A stretch of DNA of 30,828 nt from Actinomycetota bacterium (lineage in GTDB: Bacteria > Actinomycetota > Humimicrobiia > Humimicrobiales > Humimicrobiaceae), in NCBI GenBank assembly GCA_023380915.1, contig JAMCSM010000085.1, positions 1-30,828 of the forward strand, read 5' to 3'. The notes under the pieces are model-generated. The model saw nothing but the letters and a program-made list of their open reading frames with translations. It searched no databases and was not told the origin of the DNA. How positions within the stretch are numbered: position 1 is the first letter of the stretch; each line of letters opens with the position of its first letter. The translations under genes and the position numbers were made by a program. Positions 17,021-24,374 of this stretch are shown here, piece after piece.

Positions 17021-17419
17021 CTATTTAATATCCAGCAATCTTAATATTGCATAAATAAACGCTTCGGGTCTTGGAGGACAACCGGGAATATATATGTCAA
17101 TATCTATCCTGTCACTAATATTTTTCAATATCATATAATTGTTGCAAAGCAGGTTTCTATCTACAACACACTTTCCAACAGCCATTACCCATTTTGGATC
17201 CCTCATTCTATTATAATATTCAATTATCCTTTCCTCACCAATACCGTTATAAAAACCTTGTATGACAAGCACATCGGCATCTTCGGGAAGACTTACAAAA
17301 TTAACGCCGAATCTTGAAATATCATAGAGAGGTCCATTTGTAGCCAGAATCTCCTGTTTGCAGCATCCAAACCCTGCTATAAGGAAATTTAGATTGTTTT
17401 TAACCGGCGATCTCATCAA
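17021..17419 (-). CDS. nuoB: NuoB-like iron-sulfur subunit with intact N2 ligands
   Basis: A 132-residue protein. The four ligands of the terminal N2 [4Fe-4S] cluster are present: the tandem Cys19-Cys20 in GFGCCKQEIL, Cys84 in VGKCVVD and Cys114 in IPGCPPRPEA. ISRFGVN and DADVLVIQG also match the family. It is shorter than E. coli NuoB (about 220) but close to the minimal form in hydrogenase-type complexes. The start overlaps the nuoA stop (ATGA), so the two are coupled. The intact cluster site shows that the complex probably still moves electrons even though its membrane part is degenerate. Confidence 0.88.
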   Translation of the reverse strand: MMRSPVKNNLNFLIAGFGCCKQEILATNGPLYDISRFGVNFVSLPEDADVLVIQGFYNGIGEERIIEYYNRMRDPKWVMAVGKCVVDRNLLCNNYMILKNISDRIDIDIYIPGCPPRPEAFIYAILRLLDIK

Positions 17420-17805
17420 ATAATCTTTGACTTTACTATATAAATCGAAATCAGGATTAATAAAAATATTATTTCAAATAAAAGCACGAGGCTGAAATCA
17501 AACTTAAAACCTGTTGCAAAATTTAACGTCAAAATTATAAGCAAAATAAATAAAATGCAGAAAATGAAAAAAATACCGAAAACAAAAAGATTTTTGGAAA
17601 GATTTATATCTTTTCTGTAATTATAGAGATTTACAGATTTCTCAAAGTCCTCTTTATTGCGGAGGTTAAATTTCTTATTATTTATTTTGTGAATAAAAAT
17701 ACGGGATATTAAAAAAAGTATGATAAAAATAAATACGATGAATAATGTAAAAATAACTATGGAATAAATATTGCTTATGTATAAATTTAATGATTCTTCC
17801 GGCAT
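17416..17805 (-). CDS. nuoA: NuoA-like membrane subunit, highly diverged
   Basis: A 129-residue protein with three hydrophobic helices, first gene of the cluster. Spacing of the helices and the loop NLYNYRKDINLSKNLFVFGIFFIF fits NuoA (E. coli ...[23 protein letters not shown]). The hallmark acidic residues of FDVE are replaced in FCILFILLI, and the conserved loop motif before the second helix is missing. Assigned mainly by position directly before nuoB with a 4-base overlap. No ribosome-binding site is apparent, and the promoter upstream is not clear; TATAAT occurs at 17852-17847 but with a poor -35. Confidence 0.6.
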   Translation of the reverse strand: MPEESLNLYISNIYSIVIFTLFIVFIFIILFLISRIFIHKINNKKFNLRNKEDFEKSVNLYNYRKDINLSKNLFVFGIFFIFCILFILLIILTLNFATGFKFDFSLVLLFEIIFLLILISIYIVKSKII

Positions 17806-17928
17806 TTTTTTTGACTCTATGATAATTAACTTAAAACTTTATCACAATTATAAAGCTACTTCAAATTTTAATTAAATTAGTTTATGTTTCTATAAAAAAA
17901 CATCAGGAATCTGTAATAATCATAATTA

Positions 17929-17957
17929 TTGTTATAAATTAAAAATATTTATATAAT
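17929..17957 (+). promoter_or_regulatory. Candidate sigma-70 promoter of the AI-2E-family gene
   Basis: TTGTTA (17929-17934) and a perfect TATAAT (17952-17957) are separated by 17 bases, with the start codon 25 bases further on. In AT-rich sequence such pairs arise by chance, hence moderate confidence. Confidence 0.5.
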
Positions 17958-17982
17958 TTAAGAAAATCGATTTTAAGAATAA

Positions 17983-19089
17983 ATGCGACCTAGAAGACCC
18001 CTAAAAAATATAGAAACGATAAAAAACCTGGGAATTTTTTGCTGGTCTGTAATAGGACTTCTGATCATTGTTGCACTGTTCTTTTATATAGTCTACCTGA
18101 TTAAGATAGCTGTTATTCCTTTACTGATAGCATTTGGAATCGCTTATTTTCTGACTCCGCTTGTACTGCTGCTTCAAAAAAAAATGAAAAGGGTATTTGC
18201 GGTTACAATAACTTACGTGATTTTTACGGGTTTGGTTTTTGTGATATTTTTCTTTATGATTCCAGTGATTACGGAACAATTCAGGGTATTTATCAGTAAA
18301 TTTCCATTTTACTTAAATAACCTTGTAAGCCTTATAACAGTAAATCTCCGGAATAGTTCCATAATCCACAATCTTGAAAACATCATCGGAAAAGAAATAA
18401 TATCTGCGGATCCAAATGTGGTTACCCAATATATAATAAACAGTTTAAATATGAAAGATATCAATTTTCTGCAGAGTATAACATCCTTCACAAAATCACT
18501 GGTAAACATACTTATAACATTTATAATAGGACCCATTCTGGGAATTTATGTTTTAAAAGACAGCAGCAGATTGAGGGATTTATTTGTCAAAGTTCTACCG
18601 CAAAGGTTTAAATCGCAGGCATCCATTATTATTGATAAGATAAGCAGGGTCAGCGGAAGATATATAAGAGGACAAATACTAATTTCCATAATTGTGGGTA
18701 TCCTGTGTACAATAATTCTTTTGATTTTAGGAGTTGATTTTCCAATACTGCTTGGTTTTATCGCCGGAATTTTTAATCTTGTACCTTTCCTGGGTCCGAT
18801 AATAGGTGCAGTACCTGCGGCACTTACAGCACTTTTCATTTCTCCAATCAAGGCACTGCTGGTTGTCATTCTGTTTATTGGAGTGCATCAGCTTGATAGT
18901 TATATAATTTCCCCGAATATTATGAAATTTCAGGTAGGAGTTCACCCGGCAATTGTAATTTTTTCTTTAATAGCAAGCGGCGCAGTCTTTGGCCCTATCG
19001 GCCTTTTGCTAGCTGTTCCTACGGTAGCGGTGTTCCAGGAGATATTAAAATATTATTTGATAGACCGGAAGAATACAGCATCCCTGTAA
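17983..19089 (+). CDS. AI-2E family transporter (PerM/TqsA-like)
   Basis: A 368-residue membrane protein with seven to eight helices. Family signatures: an N-terminal pair of helices with PLLIAFGIAYFLTPLV, a central hydrophilic domain (about 85-170), IGPILGIYVLKDSSRLRDLFVKVLP, RYIRGQILISIIVGILCTIILLILG, GIFNLVPFLGPIIGAVPAAL and LLLAVPTVAV. Members export signalling molecules or small solutes, or act in Na+/Li+ exchange; the substrate here is unknown. It is divergent from the nuo-like cluster. Its last 37 bases overlap the 3' end of larC on the other strand. No strong ribosome-binding site is seen. Confidence 0.9.
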   Translation: MRPRRPLKNIETIKNLGIFCWSVIGLLIIVALFFYIVYLIKIAVIPLLIAFGIAYFLTPLVLLLQKKMKRVFAVTITYVIFTGLVFVIFFFMIPVITEQFRVFISKFPFYLNNLVSLITVNLRNSSIIHNLENIIGKEIISADPNVVTQYIINSLNMKDINFLQSITSFTKSLVNILITFIIGPILGIYVLKDSSRLRDLFVKVLPQRFKSQASIIIDKISRVSGRYIRGQILISIIVGILCTIILLILGVDFPILLGFIAGIFNLVPFLGPIIGAVPAALTALFISPIKALLVVILFIGVHQLDSYIISPNIMKFQVGVHPAIVIFSLIASGAVFGPIGLLLAVPTVAVFQEILKYYLIDRKNTASL

Positions 19090-20288
19090 ATGTCTTTTAT
19101 TGGTTTACCTGTTTTCCGTGCCAGTTCGGCACAGGATTCAAATTCCGGAGAAATCGTAATTTCCCTGTCATTAAATTTGCCGATTTTTATTTTCACTTCT
19201 CCATAGGGGAGCTTAATCAGCTTTATTTCCCTGGACAGAGAAAGCCTTTTTATCTCTTCTACTCTTATTCCAAATGTAGTAGATTCCTTAAAAATTAATT
19301 TCATTATGTCCCCAAATATCTTTTGAGAGGTTCCGGGAATCAACACACATAACTTAAAAGCCTGCCTGTTTTTTTTCATAAAAACCGGTTCTACCCATGC
19401 ATCTAAAACTTTTTCACTTAAAAGTTTTTCAAGCAGAAAAGACACCACTTCCGGGTTTGAGTCATCTATATTTGTTGCAATCAGTATTAAGTTTTCAAAA
19501 TTAAGATTATTTTTTAAAGCAAACGCTTCAGTTGACCAGCTCAAATTCTCTTTTTCCGGAACAGAACCAATTATAAGCCTCAAGATATTAGGAGTTTTGG
19601 TATTGTGCTTTGAACCTGTCCCCATCCCTATCTTTTCGATTTTAATTTCAGGTATATCACCAAATTTTTTTGCAATAGCTTTTATTATGGCTGCGCCAGT
19701 TGGAGTTGTAACTTCAAAATCAAAATCTCCACCATACACAGGTATACCTTTCAATATTTCCAGAGTAGCAGGAGCAGGTATCGGAATCGTTCCATGTATT
19801 GTCTGCACCGTTCCCTTTCCCAGAGGTATCATCCTTGAATAAATCAAATTACTATCAGGGTTAAAATCCAATTTATCCAGACCTGAAGCAGTGGTGACAA
19901 TATCGATTATTGAATCCAGAGCTCCGATTTCATGAAAATGTATGTTATCTAAGTCCACTTCATGCACTTTTGATTCAGCTTTTGCAATTTCTTCAAAAAT
20001 TTTTAAGGATAGTTTAATTGTATTTTTATTGAGGGCGCTGTTTTCGATCAAAGATTTTATTTCTTTATAATTTCTGGAGGGTTGTTGGATCTTATTTTCG
20101 ACAATAAAATGCGTAGCCGAGACTGAATTTATTTTTATTTTTTCAGTCCGTATATCATATCCCGAAATATTTATTTTTTTAAGCTGATTACTTATGTAAG
20201 AGATTTCTACTCCCATATCTATAAGGGCTCCCGCCATCATATCTCCGCTTATACCTGAAAAACAGTCGATATATAAAATTTTTTTCAT
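19053..20288 (-). CDS. larC: Nickel-pincer cofactor biosynthesis protein LarC
   Basis: A 411-residue LarC (DUF111). LarC is the CTP-dependent nickel insertase that completes the nickel-pincer nucleotide of lactate racemase and related enzymes. Family landmarks: ILYIDCFSGISGDMMAGALIDMG at the N-terminus, NIHFHEIGALDSIIDIV with a probable metal-binding His pair, GTIPIPAPATLEILKGIPV, TPTGAAIIKA and a C-terminal ferredoxin-like part (ATNIDDSNPEVVSFLLEKL, VFMKKNRQAFKLCVL). In some bacteria larC is split and needs a frameshift; here it is one frame. GGAG sits six bases before the ATG at 20286-20288, making this start better than the ATG at 20300. larA, larB and larE are not in the window. Confidence 0.92.
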   Translation of the reverse strand: MKKILYIDCFSGISGDMMAGALIDMGVEISYISNQLKKINISGYDIRTEKIKINSVSATHFIVENKIQQPSRNYKEIKSLIENSALNKNTIKLSLKIFEEIAKAESKVHEVDLDNIHFHEIGALDSIIDIVTTASGLDKLDFNPDSNLIYSRMIPLGKGTVQTIHGTIPIPAPATLEILKGIPVYGGDFDFEVTTPTGAAIIKAIAKKFGDIPEIKIEKIGMGTGSKHNTKTPNILRLIIGSVPEKENLSWSTEAFALKNNLNFENLILIATNIDDSNPEVVSFLLEKLLSEKVLDAWVEPVFMKKNRQAFKLCVLIPGTSQKIFGDIMKLIFKESTTFGIRVEEIKRLSLSREIKLIKLPYGEVKIKIGKFNDREITISPEFESCAELARKTGKPIKDIYRDAVFFRSIK

Positions 20289-20340
20289 ATGATTCTCCAT
20301 ATATTATTTATAAATACCTGAGCCCTTGAACAAAAAGGCA

Positions 20341-20430
20341 TGAGTATTTTATCAGCAACAGATAAGTCCCTTATTGCCGCACTGAAGGTAACTGACTCAC
20401 TCTGGTGGCATAAACCGCTTCCCAGAAAAT
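20341..20430 (-). other. Possible folded RNA leader upstream of larC
   Basis: The 159-bp gap before larC has no reading frame but several complementary segments on the minus strand. TGAGT (20399-20395) pairs with ACTCA (20345-20341); CAG inside it pairs with CTG. ATAAG/CTTAT with a GGA loop (20374-20362) is closed by GCA/TGC, and TCTGG/CCAGA is a separate hairpin nearer the upstream gene. This could be a structured leader acting on larC. I could not match it to a known riboswitch. Confidence 0.3.
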
Positions 20431-20459
20431 TTAAGACTTTGCCTAAAATCAACACAATG

Positions 20460-20906
20460 TCAATAAGTATTTGTCAAATTACTCATCATGCTTCTGGAAA
20501 AGATATTTAAAGCACTAAATCCCCAGATAAATATTAGAATTATTCCAACTACTGCAAAAACAATTGCAACAATACCTAAAATAAGACCGGCAATTGCCAT
20601 ACCTTTTCCCTTTGGGCTTGACTCGCCTTTCTCAATTTTTCTGTGTTCCAGCGCACCCGTAATTATGGCAGCAACAGCAGAACAGAAACCTAAAAAACCG
20701 CCTGCAATGGGAATACAGCCTATGACAATCCCAACAATACCTGTTACAAGAGAAACAATAGCCAATATGCCGGGTTTATCTTCCTTTCCAATAACTTCAG
20801 CTTTTACCTCTTCAGGTTTTGACTCTTCTGTTTTTACTGCCTCCATTTTTATTTCTTCGGGCTTTACTTCCTCAGGCTTAGGCATTTCCTGATTTTGCTC
20901 ATCCAT
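20460..20906 (-). CDS. DUF4190-type small membrane protein with acidic/lysine repeat N-terminus
   Basis: A 148-residue protein. Residues 1-45 are a charged, probably disordered region with repeated KPEEVK-like units. Two or three hydrophobic helices follow (GILAIVSLVTGIVGIVIGCIPIAGGFLGFCSAVAAIITG and GMAIAGLILGIVAIVFAVVGIILIF), separated by a KIEKGESSPKGKGMAIAG loop. This helix-loop-helix with the GKGMAIAG turn is typical of DUF4190. GGGGAG precedes the ATG. It lies between the PHP-domain gene and larC, all minus strand. No function is known for the family. Confidence 0.75.
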   Translation of the reverse strand: MDEQNQEMPKPEEVKPEEIKMEAVKTEESKPEEVKAEVIGKEDKPGILAIVSLVTGIVGIVIGCIPIAGGFLGFCSAVAAIITGALEHRKIEKGESSPKGKGMAIAGLILGIVAIVFAVVGIILIFIWGFSALNIFSRSMMSNLTNTY

Positions 20907-20931
20907 ATATTATCTCCCCTTTTTGGTTTTT

Positions 20932-21591
20932 TCAGTATCCAATTTTTTTTATAAAGCTTTCATTGTTAATGTCAAAAATTTGGCGAACCTGTTCTCCAGT
21001 TAGACCTGCAGCAAGGGCAACCCTTTCCTGACTTCCTTTCTTGTAAAGATTATTATGGCTATGTGAGTCGCTGTTTATCAAAAATTTTACACCAGCCTGC
21101 GTTCCTATTCTAGCGATAACACCATTCGACAGGCAATGACCATTTCGGGAAGTGATTTCTATATAGACATCATTTTTTACTGCTGTTTGAGCTTCCTCCA
21201 GAGTAAGAATTCCCGGATGCGCCAGGATATCCACATATTTTGAATTTACAGCTTCCCAATTGGTTTGTGGTTCAACATTTTCAATAAGACTTTCACCATG
21301 AACAGTCACAAATTTCGCTCCCAGATCCTTCGCATATATGGACATTTCATTGATGCTTTTTACAGGAATATTTGTAAGTTCTACTCCTGGAATTGCTAAA
21401 ATATCCCAGTATTTCCGGGCCAAATTACAATCCTTTGTAACCATTTTTATTATCTCATCAATATTGCTGTAGCTGGCGTGATCCGTTATTCCAATGCACT
21501 TATAGCCTTCAGCATATGCAAATCTTATAATTTCAATTGGGCTATTCTCACCATCAGATAGAAAAGTATGTACGTGAAAATCATAAGTCAT
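20932..21591 (-). CDS. PHP-domain metal-dependent phosphoesterase, histidinol-phosphatase type
   Basis: A 219-residue PHP protein. The metal-binding motifs are in order: His6 and His8 in DFHVHTFLSDGE, GITDHAS, IPGVELTN, TVHGESL, LAHPGIL, NGHCLSN and INSDSHSHN. Such proteins hydrolyse phosphate esters with a two- or three-metal centre and include histidinol phosphatases and RNase AM-like enzymes. No histidine-biosynthesis genes are nearby. AAGGA lies nine bases before the ATG. It is the first gene of a minus-strand group with the DUF4190 and larC genes, read from a likely promoter near 21800. Confidence 0.85.
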   Translation of the reverse strand: MTYDFHVHTFLSDGENSPIEIIRFAYAEGYKCIGITDHASYSNIDEIIKMVTKDCNLARKYWDILAIPGVELTNIPVKSINEMSIYAKDLGAKFVTVHGESLIENVEPQTNWEAVNSKYVDILAHPGILTLEEAQTAVKNDVYIEITSRNGHCLSNGVIARIGTQAGVKFLINSDSHSHNNLYKKGSQERVALAAGLTGEQVRQIFDINNESFIKKIGY

Positions 21592-21707
21592 TTAATTTTA
21601 TCCTTCCCCAATATTCAATTCTAAGTGATAAATTATCATTAATTAGAGGTCAAAATAATTTTACCAGTATAATTTATAAAAAACTATAAATTACTTAGAG
21701 ATAATAA

Positions 21708-21880
21708 AAATCATCCCCAACAAATCTGATAATTTTCCTGATAAAAAGAAAAATTACTTTTTATCTTATTTAATATAATATAATTAGGCTTTGATCAATA
21801 ATTGTCAATTAAGCGAATTTATAATTTAGTTATTTTAAAATAGTGTTTAATGGGAAAATTATCAGATTTGTTGATGATTT
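21708..21880. repeat. Long inverted repeat in the divergent intergenic region (MITE-like or regulatory)
   Basis: Within the 333-bp gap between the PHP and DUF2085 genes, AACAAATCTGATAATTTTCC at 21719-21738 recurs inverted at 21853-21872. Further matching flank (AAATCATC) is separated by three extra C in the left arm, so arms run 21708-21738 and 21853-21880. Between them are 114 bp of AT-rich sequence with an internal hairpin GATAAAAAG/CTTTTTATC (21740-21765). No transposase and no clear target duplication are seen. Confidence 0.8.
21780..21808 (-). promoter_or_regulatory. Candidate promoter of the PHP/DUF4190/larC group
   Basis: On the minus strand TTGACA (21808-21803) is followed after 17 bases by AATTAT (21785-21780), a weak -10. 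It lies inside the long inverted repeat, so the repeat could affect its activity. Confidence 0.4.
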
Positions 21881-21924
21881 GAAATTTAATATTTATATAA
21901 AAATTATCAATTTAATGTTATCCA

Positions 21925-22629
21925 ATGTTAAATTTTATAATTATGTTTAATTCAATAATAAACAAGATAGGAGCTTCGGTCTGTCATCAGCTTCCCCAGA
22001 GAACCCTGTTAATTGGCAGGCTTTTAATGCCTTTATGTGCAAGATGCGATGGTATTTATTTTGGTTTTTTAGTCTCAGCAATAATTCTTTTTATAATGTT
22101 CAGAAAAAGAGAAAGCGGCATTCCACCTTTGTATGTAATAATAATTCTTGCACTTTTTATTATTTCTACAATCATTGACGGCCTGATATCAAACTTTTTT
22201 CCCGCTCACACAAATAATTATTTAAGATTCATTACAGGATTTTTAAGCGGTTCGTCAGTCATGGTTTTTTTGTACCCTGTTTTTGTTTCTCAATATTTCA
22301 GGGAATCCGTAAACATAAAAATATTCTCAAAGCCACTGAAGTTCATCATCTTTATTTTTATAAACCTGGTTTTTATTGTTATTGCTCTTGCAGATGTAAA
22401 CTTTCTTAATTATTTTTTCTATTACTTATCTTCAGCAGCAGTAATATTCACTTTTTACTTTATAAACTTCGTTGTTATCTTGCTGATACCGGTATTTTCA
22501 CAAAAGGCAGAAAGACTTTTTACAAAATTTCTTGTTTTGCCTTCAATAATTTCAATAATATTGACAGTTTGCGAGTTATTTATATTTTATAAATTTCATC
22601 TATTTGTAAAGCATTTATTTAACAGCTGA
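21925..22629 (+). CDS. DUF2085 integral membrane protein
   Basis: A 234-residue protein with about six membrane helices. The DUF2085 signature is near the N-terminus: SVCHQLPQRTLLIGRLLMPLCARCDGIYFGF, with conserved CHQ and CxRCxGIY cysteines that suggest a metal or redox site. The common form of the family is about 110-150 residues and ends after the third helix; this one has further helices. The function of the family is unknown. An internal ATG at 21943 (MFNSIINK) is an alternative start; neither has a clear ribosome-binding site. It is followed by the cysteine desulfurase group, which has its own promoter. Confidence 0.8.
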   Translation: MLNFIIMFNSIINKIGASVCHQLPQRTLLIGRLLMPLCARCDGIYFGFLVSAIILFIMFRKRESGIPPLYVIIILALFIISTIIDGLISNFFPAHTNNYLRFITGFLSGSSVMVFLYPVFVSQYFRESVNIKIFSKPLKFIIFIFINLVFIVIALADVNFLNYFFYYLSSAAVIFTFYFINFVVILLIPVFSQKAERLFTKFLVLPSIISIILTVCELFIFYKFHLFVKHLFNS

Positions 22630-22709
22630 AAAGCCTGGTGATTTTTAACAATTCATATATGCCAGCCGTCAAATAAAAAAAATCAGGACAAGATCAGGGG
22701 CAAATTAAT

Positions 22710-22736
22710 TTGACACCAATTACAATAAATGATAAT
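22710..22736 (+). promoter_or_regulatory. Candidate promoter of the cysteine desulfurase gene
   Basis: Perfect TTGACA at 22710-22715 and GATAAT at 22731-22736, spaced by 15 bases, slightly short. The gene starts about 50 bases downstream. Confidence 0.45.
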
Positions 22737-22790
22737 TTCTCTATTTGATACAAAAGATATTGATTATAAAAAACTGAAAACGGGAAGAAA

Positions 22791-23963
22791 ATGCAAAAAT
22801 TCAAAAAATATATCTATTTTGATCACGCAGCAACAACTCACGTATTACCTGAAGTGGCTGCAGAAATAAATGATTGTTTTATAAAATTTTATGGAAATGC
22901 TTCTGAACCACATCTTCCGGGCAGAAAAGCAAAAGAAATAATGGAAAATGCGAGAGAATCCATAGCCGGAGCATTGGGTGCAAGTTCCTCTGAAATTATT
23001 TTTACCAGCGGTGGAACAGAGAGCGATAACCTGGCTTTATTTGGAATCGCAGAAGCTCACCAAAAAAAAGGAAATCATATAATCACTTCAAAAATCGAAC
23101 ATCCGGCTATAACTATGCCTCTTAAGCAACTGGCAAAAAAAGGTTTCCGAATAACTTATATACCTGTGGACAGAATGGGTATTATTGATCCCGAAGATAT
23201 CAAAAAAGCACTTACCAAAGATACGATTCTTGTTTCAATAATGCATGCAAACAATATTGTAGGGACAATACAGCCAATCGGTGAAATCGGAAAAATTTTA
23301 AGAGAAAAAAATATAATTTTTCATACTGATGCCGTTCAAAGTTTTTGCAGTGCCGAAACCAGGGTTGATGACCTTGGAGTAGATCTTCTTTCAATATCCG
23401 GACACAAAATTTATGGTCCAAAGGGTGTGGGTGCTCTATATATAAGAAAGGGGACTAAAATAATTCCTTATATCTTTGGCGGTGGTCAGGAAAAAGGCAG
23501 GAGGTCGGGAACAGAAAATATTCCAGGTATAGCAGGACTGGCAAAAGCAGCAGAAATTGGACAAAAAGGACTGCAAACCAAAATTAAAAAAATAACAAAG
23601 ATGAGAAATTACTTAAAAGATGAACTGCTTTCACGAATTGATGAAGCCAAATTCAATGGACATCCTGAAAAGAGACTTCCGGGGAATTGTAATTTTTCAT
23701 TTAAATATATCGAAGGTGAAGCAATTGTGCTGAAATTGGATTATGCCGGGATTGCAGCTTCAAGCGGTTCCGCATGTTCCTCTTCTTCAATGAAACCTTC
23801 CTACACATTGGTTTCTATGGGTTTATCAAACGAAGAAGCTTTTGGATCGCTAAGGATTACTCTGGGGTTTGAAAACACTATAGAAGAGATCGATTATTTT
23901 TTGGAAGTAATTGAAAAAACAATTAAAGACCTTAGGAGAATCTCACCTTTGTATAAAAAATAA
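22791..23963 (+). CDS. Cysteine desulfurase (NifS/IscS family)
   Basis: A 390-residue PLP enzyme that takes sulfur from cysteine as an enzyme persulfide for Fe-S clusters and other thio-cofactors. Landmarks: YFDHAATTHVLPEV at the start, SGGTESDNLALFG, the aspartate in FHTDAVQS, the PLP lysine Lys206 in SGHKIYGPKG, and the catalytic Cys329 in SSGSACSSSS, with FGGGQEKGRRSGTEN between them. Length is normal. GGGAAG lies just upstream of the ATG. The next gene encodes a DUF59 Fe-S maturation protein, so the pair probably serves Fe-S assembly, relevant to the iron-sulfur subunits of the nuo-like complex. No IscU scaffold is seen in the window. Confidence 0.93.
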   Translation: MQKFKKYIYFDHAATTHVLPEVAAEINDCFIKFYGNASEPHLPGRKAKEIMENARESIAGALGASSSEIIFTSGGTESDNLALFGIAEAHQKKGNHIITSKIEHPAITMPLKQLAKKGFRITYIPVDRMGIIDPEDIKKALTKDTILVSIMHANNIVGTIQPIGEIGKILREKNIIFHTDAVQSFCSAETRVDDLGVDLLSISGHKIYGPKGVGALYIRKGTKIIPYIFGGGQEKGRRSGTENIPGIAGLAKAAEIGQKGLQTKIKKITKMRNYLKDELLSRIDEAKFNGHPEKRLPGNCNFSFKYIEGEAIVLKLDYAGIAASSGSACSSSSMKPSYTLVSMGLSNEEAFGSLRITLGFENTIEEIDYFLEVIEKTIKDLRRISPLYKK

Positions 23964-24029
23964 AAATTGCAGCAAGTAAACGTGACGATAAAGAATTTTT
24001 AACTTTCAAATAATGGAACTGGAGGAAAT

Positions 24030-24338
24030 ATGTCATTAACAAAGCAAGAAGTGCTTGATGCACTTTCTGAAGTATACGATCCTGAAATACCTATTAACAT
24101 CGTAGATATGGGATTGATATATAAAGTTGATATTGACAGTAACAACAACATAGAAGTAGACATGACAATGACTGCCAGAGGCTGCCCAATGCATACTCTT
24201 ATGTTAAAACAAGCAAAGGACAGGCTCGAAAAAATAAAAGGTGCAGGTACTGTCAAAGTTAACCTCGTCTGGAATCCACCCTGGTCGCCTGATATGATCT
24301 CACAGAAAATAAAAGACCAGCTCCAGAAAAATGACTGA
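24030..24338 (+). CDS. DUF59/MIP18-family Fe-S assembly protein (SufT-like)
   Basis: A 102-residue single-domain protein. The family signature YDPEIPINIVDMGLIYKVDID is at residues 16-36, then MTMTARGCPMHTLM with the conserved cysteine and KVNLVWNPPWSPDMIS near the C-terminus. Proteins of this family help maturation of Fe-S proteins. GGAGG is placed four bases before the ATG. It lies 66 bases after the cysteine desulfurase and probably shares its message. The paaD group is also in this superfamily, but no phenylacetate genes are nearby. Confidence 0.9.
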   Translation: MSLTKQEVLDALSEVYDPEIPINIVDMGLIYKVDIDSNNNIEVDMTMTARGCPMHTLMLKQAKDRLEKIKGAGTVKVNLVWNPPWSPDMISQKIKDQLQKND

Positions 24339-24374
24339 AAAAAATCAAAGATAATGTAATTAAAATAAAAACTC

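Noticed and set aside
15486..17419. NiFe-hydrogenase (Ech/Mbh type) instead of a complex-I-like module
   Set aside because: The large subunit has no N- or C-terminal CxxC nickel ligands, and NuoD/NuoC features and gene order fit complex I.
20311..20340. CCTGAG...CCCTTGAAC-like words resembling a TPP riboswitch on the plus strand
   Set aside because: The order and spacing of the TPP core (CTGAGA, ACCCTTTGAACCTGATC) are not met, and no thiamine gene follows on that strand.
20341..20430. NiCo riboswitch upstream of larC
   Set aside because: Words such as GCAACAGAT occur only on the strand opposite to larC and the four-way junction pattern is not reproduced; kept only as an unspecific structured leader.
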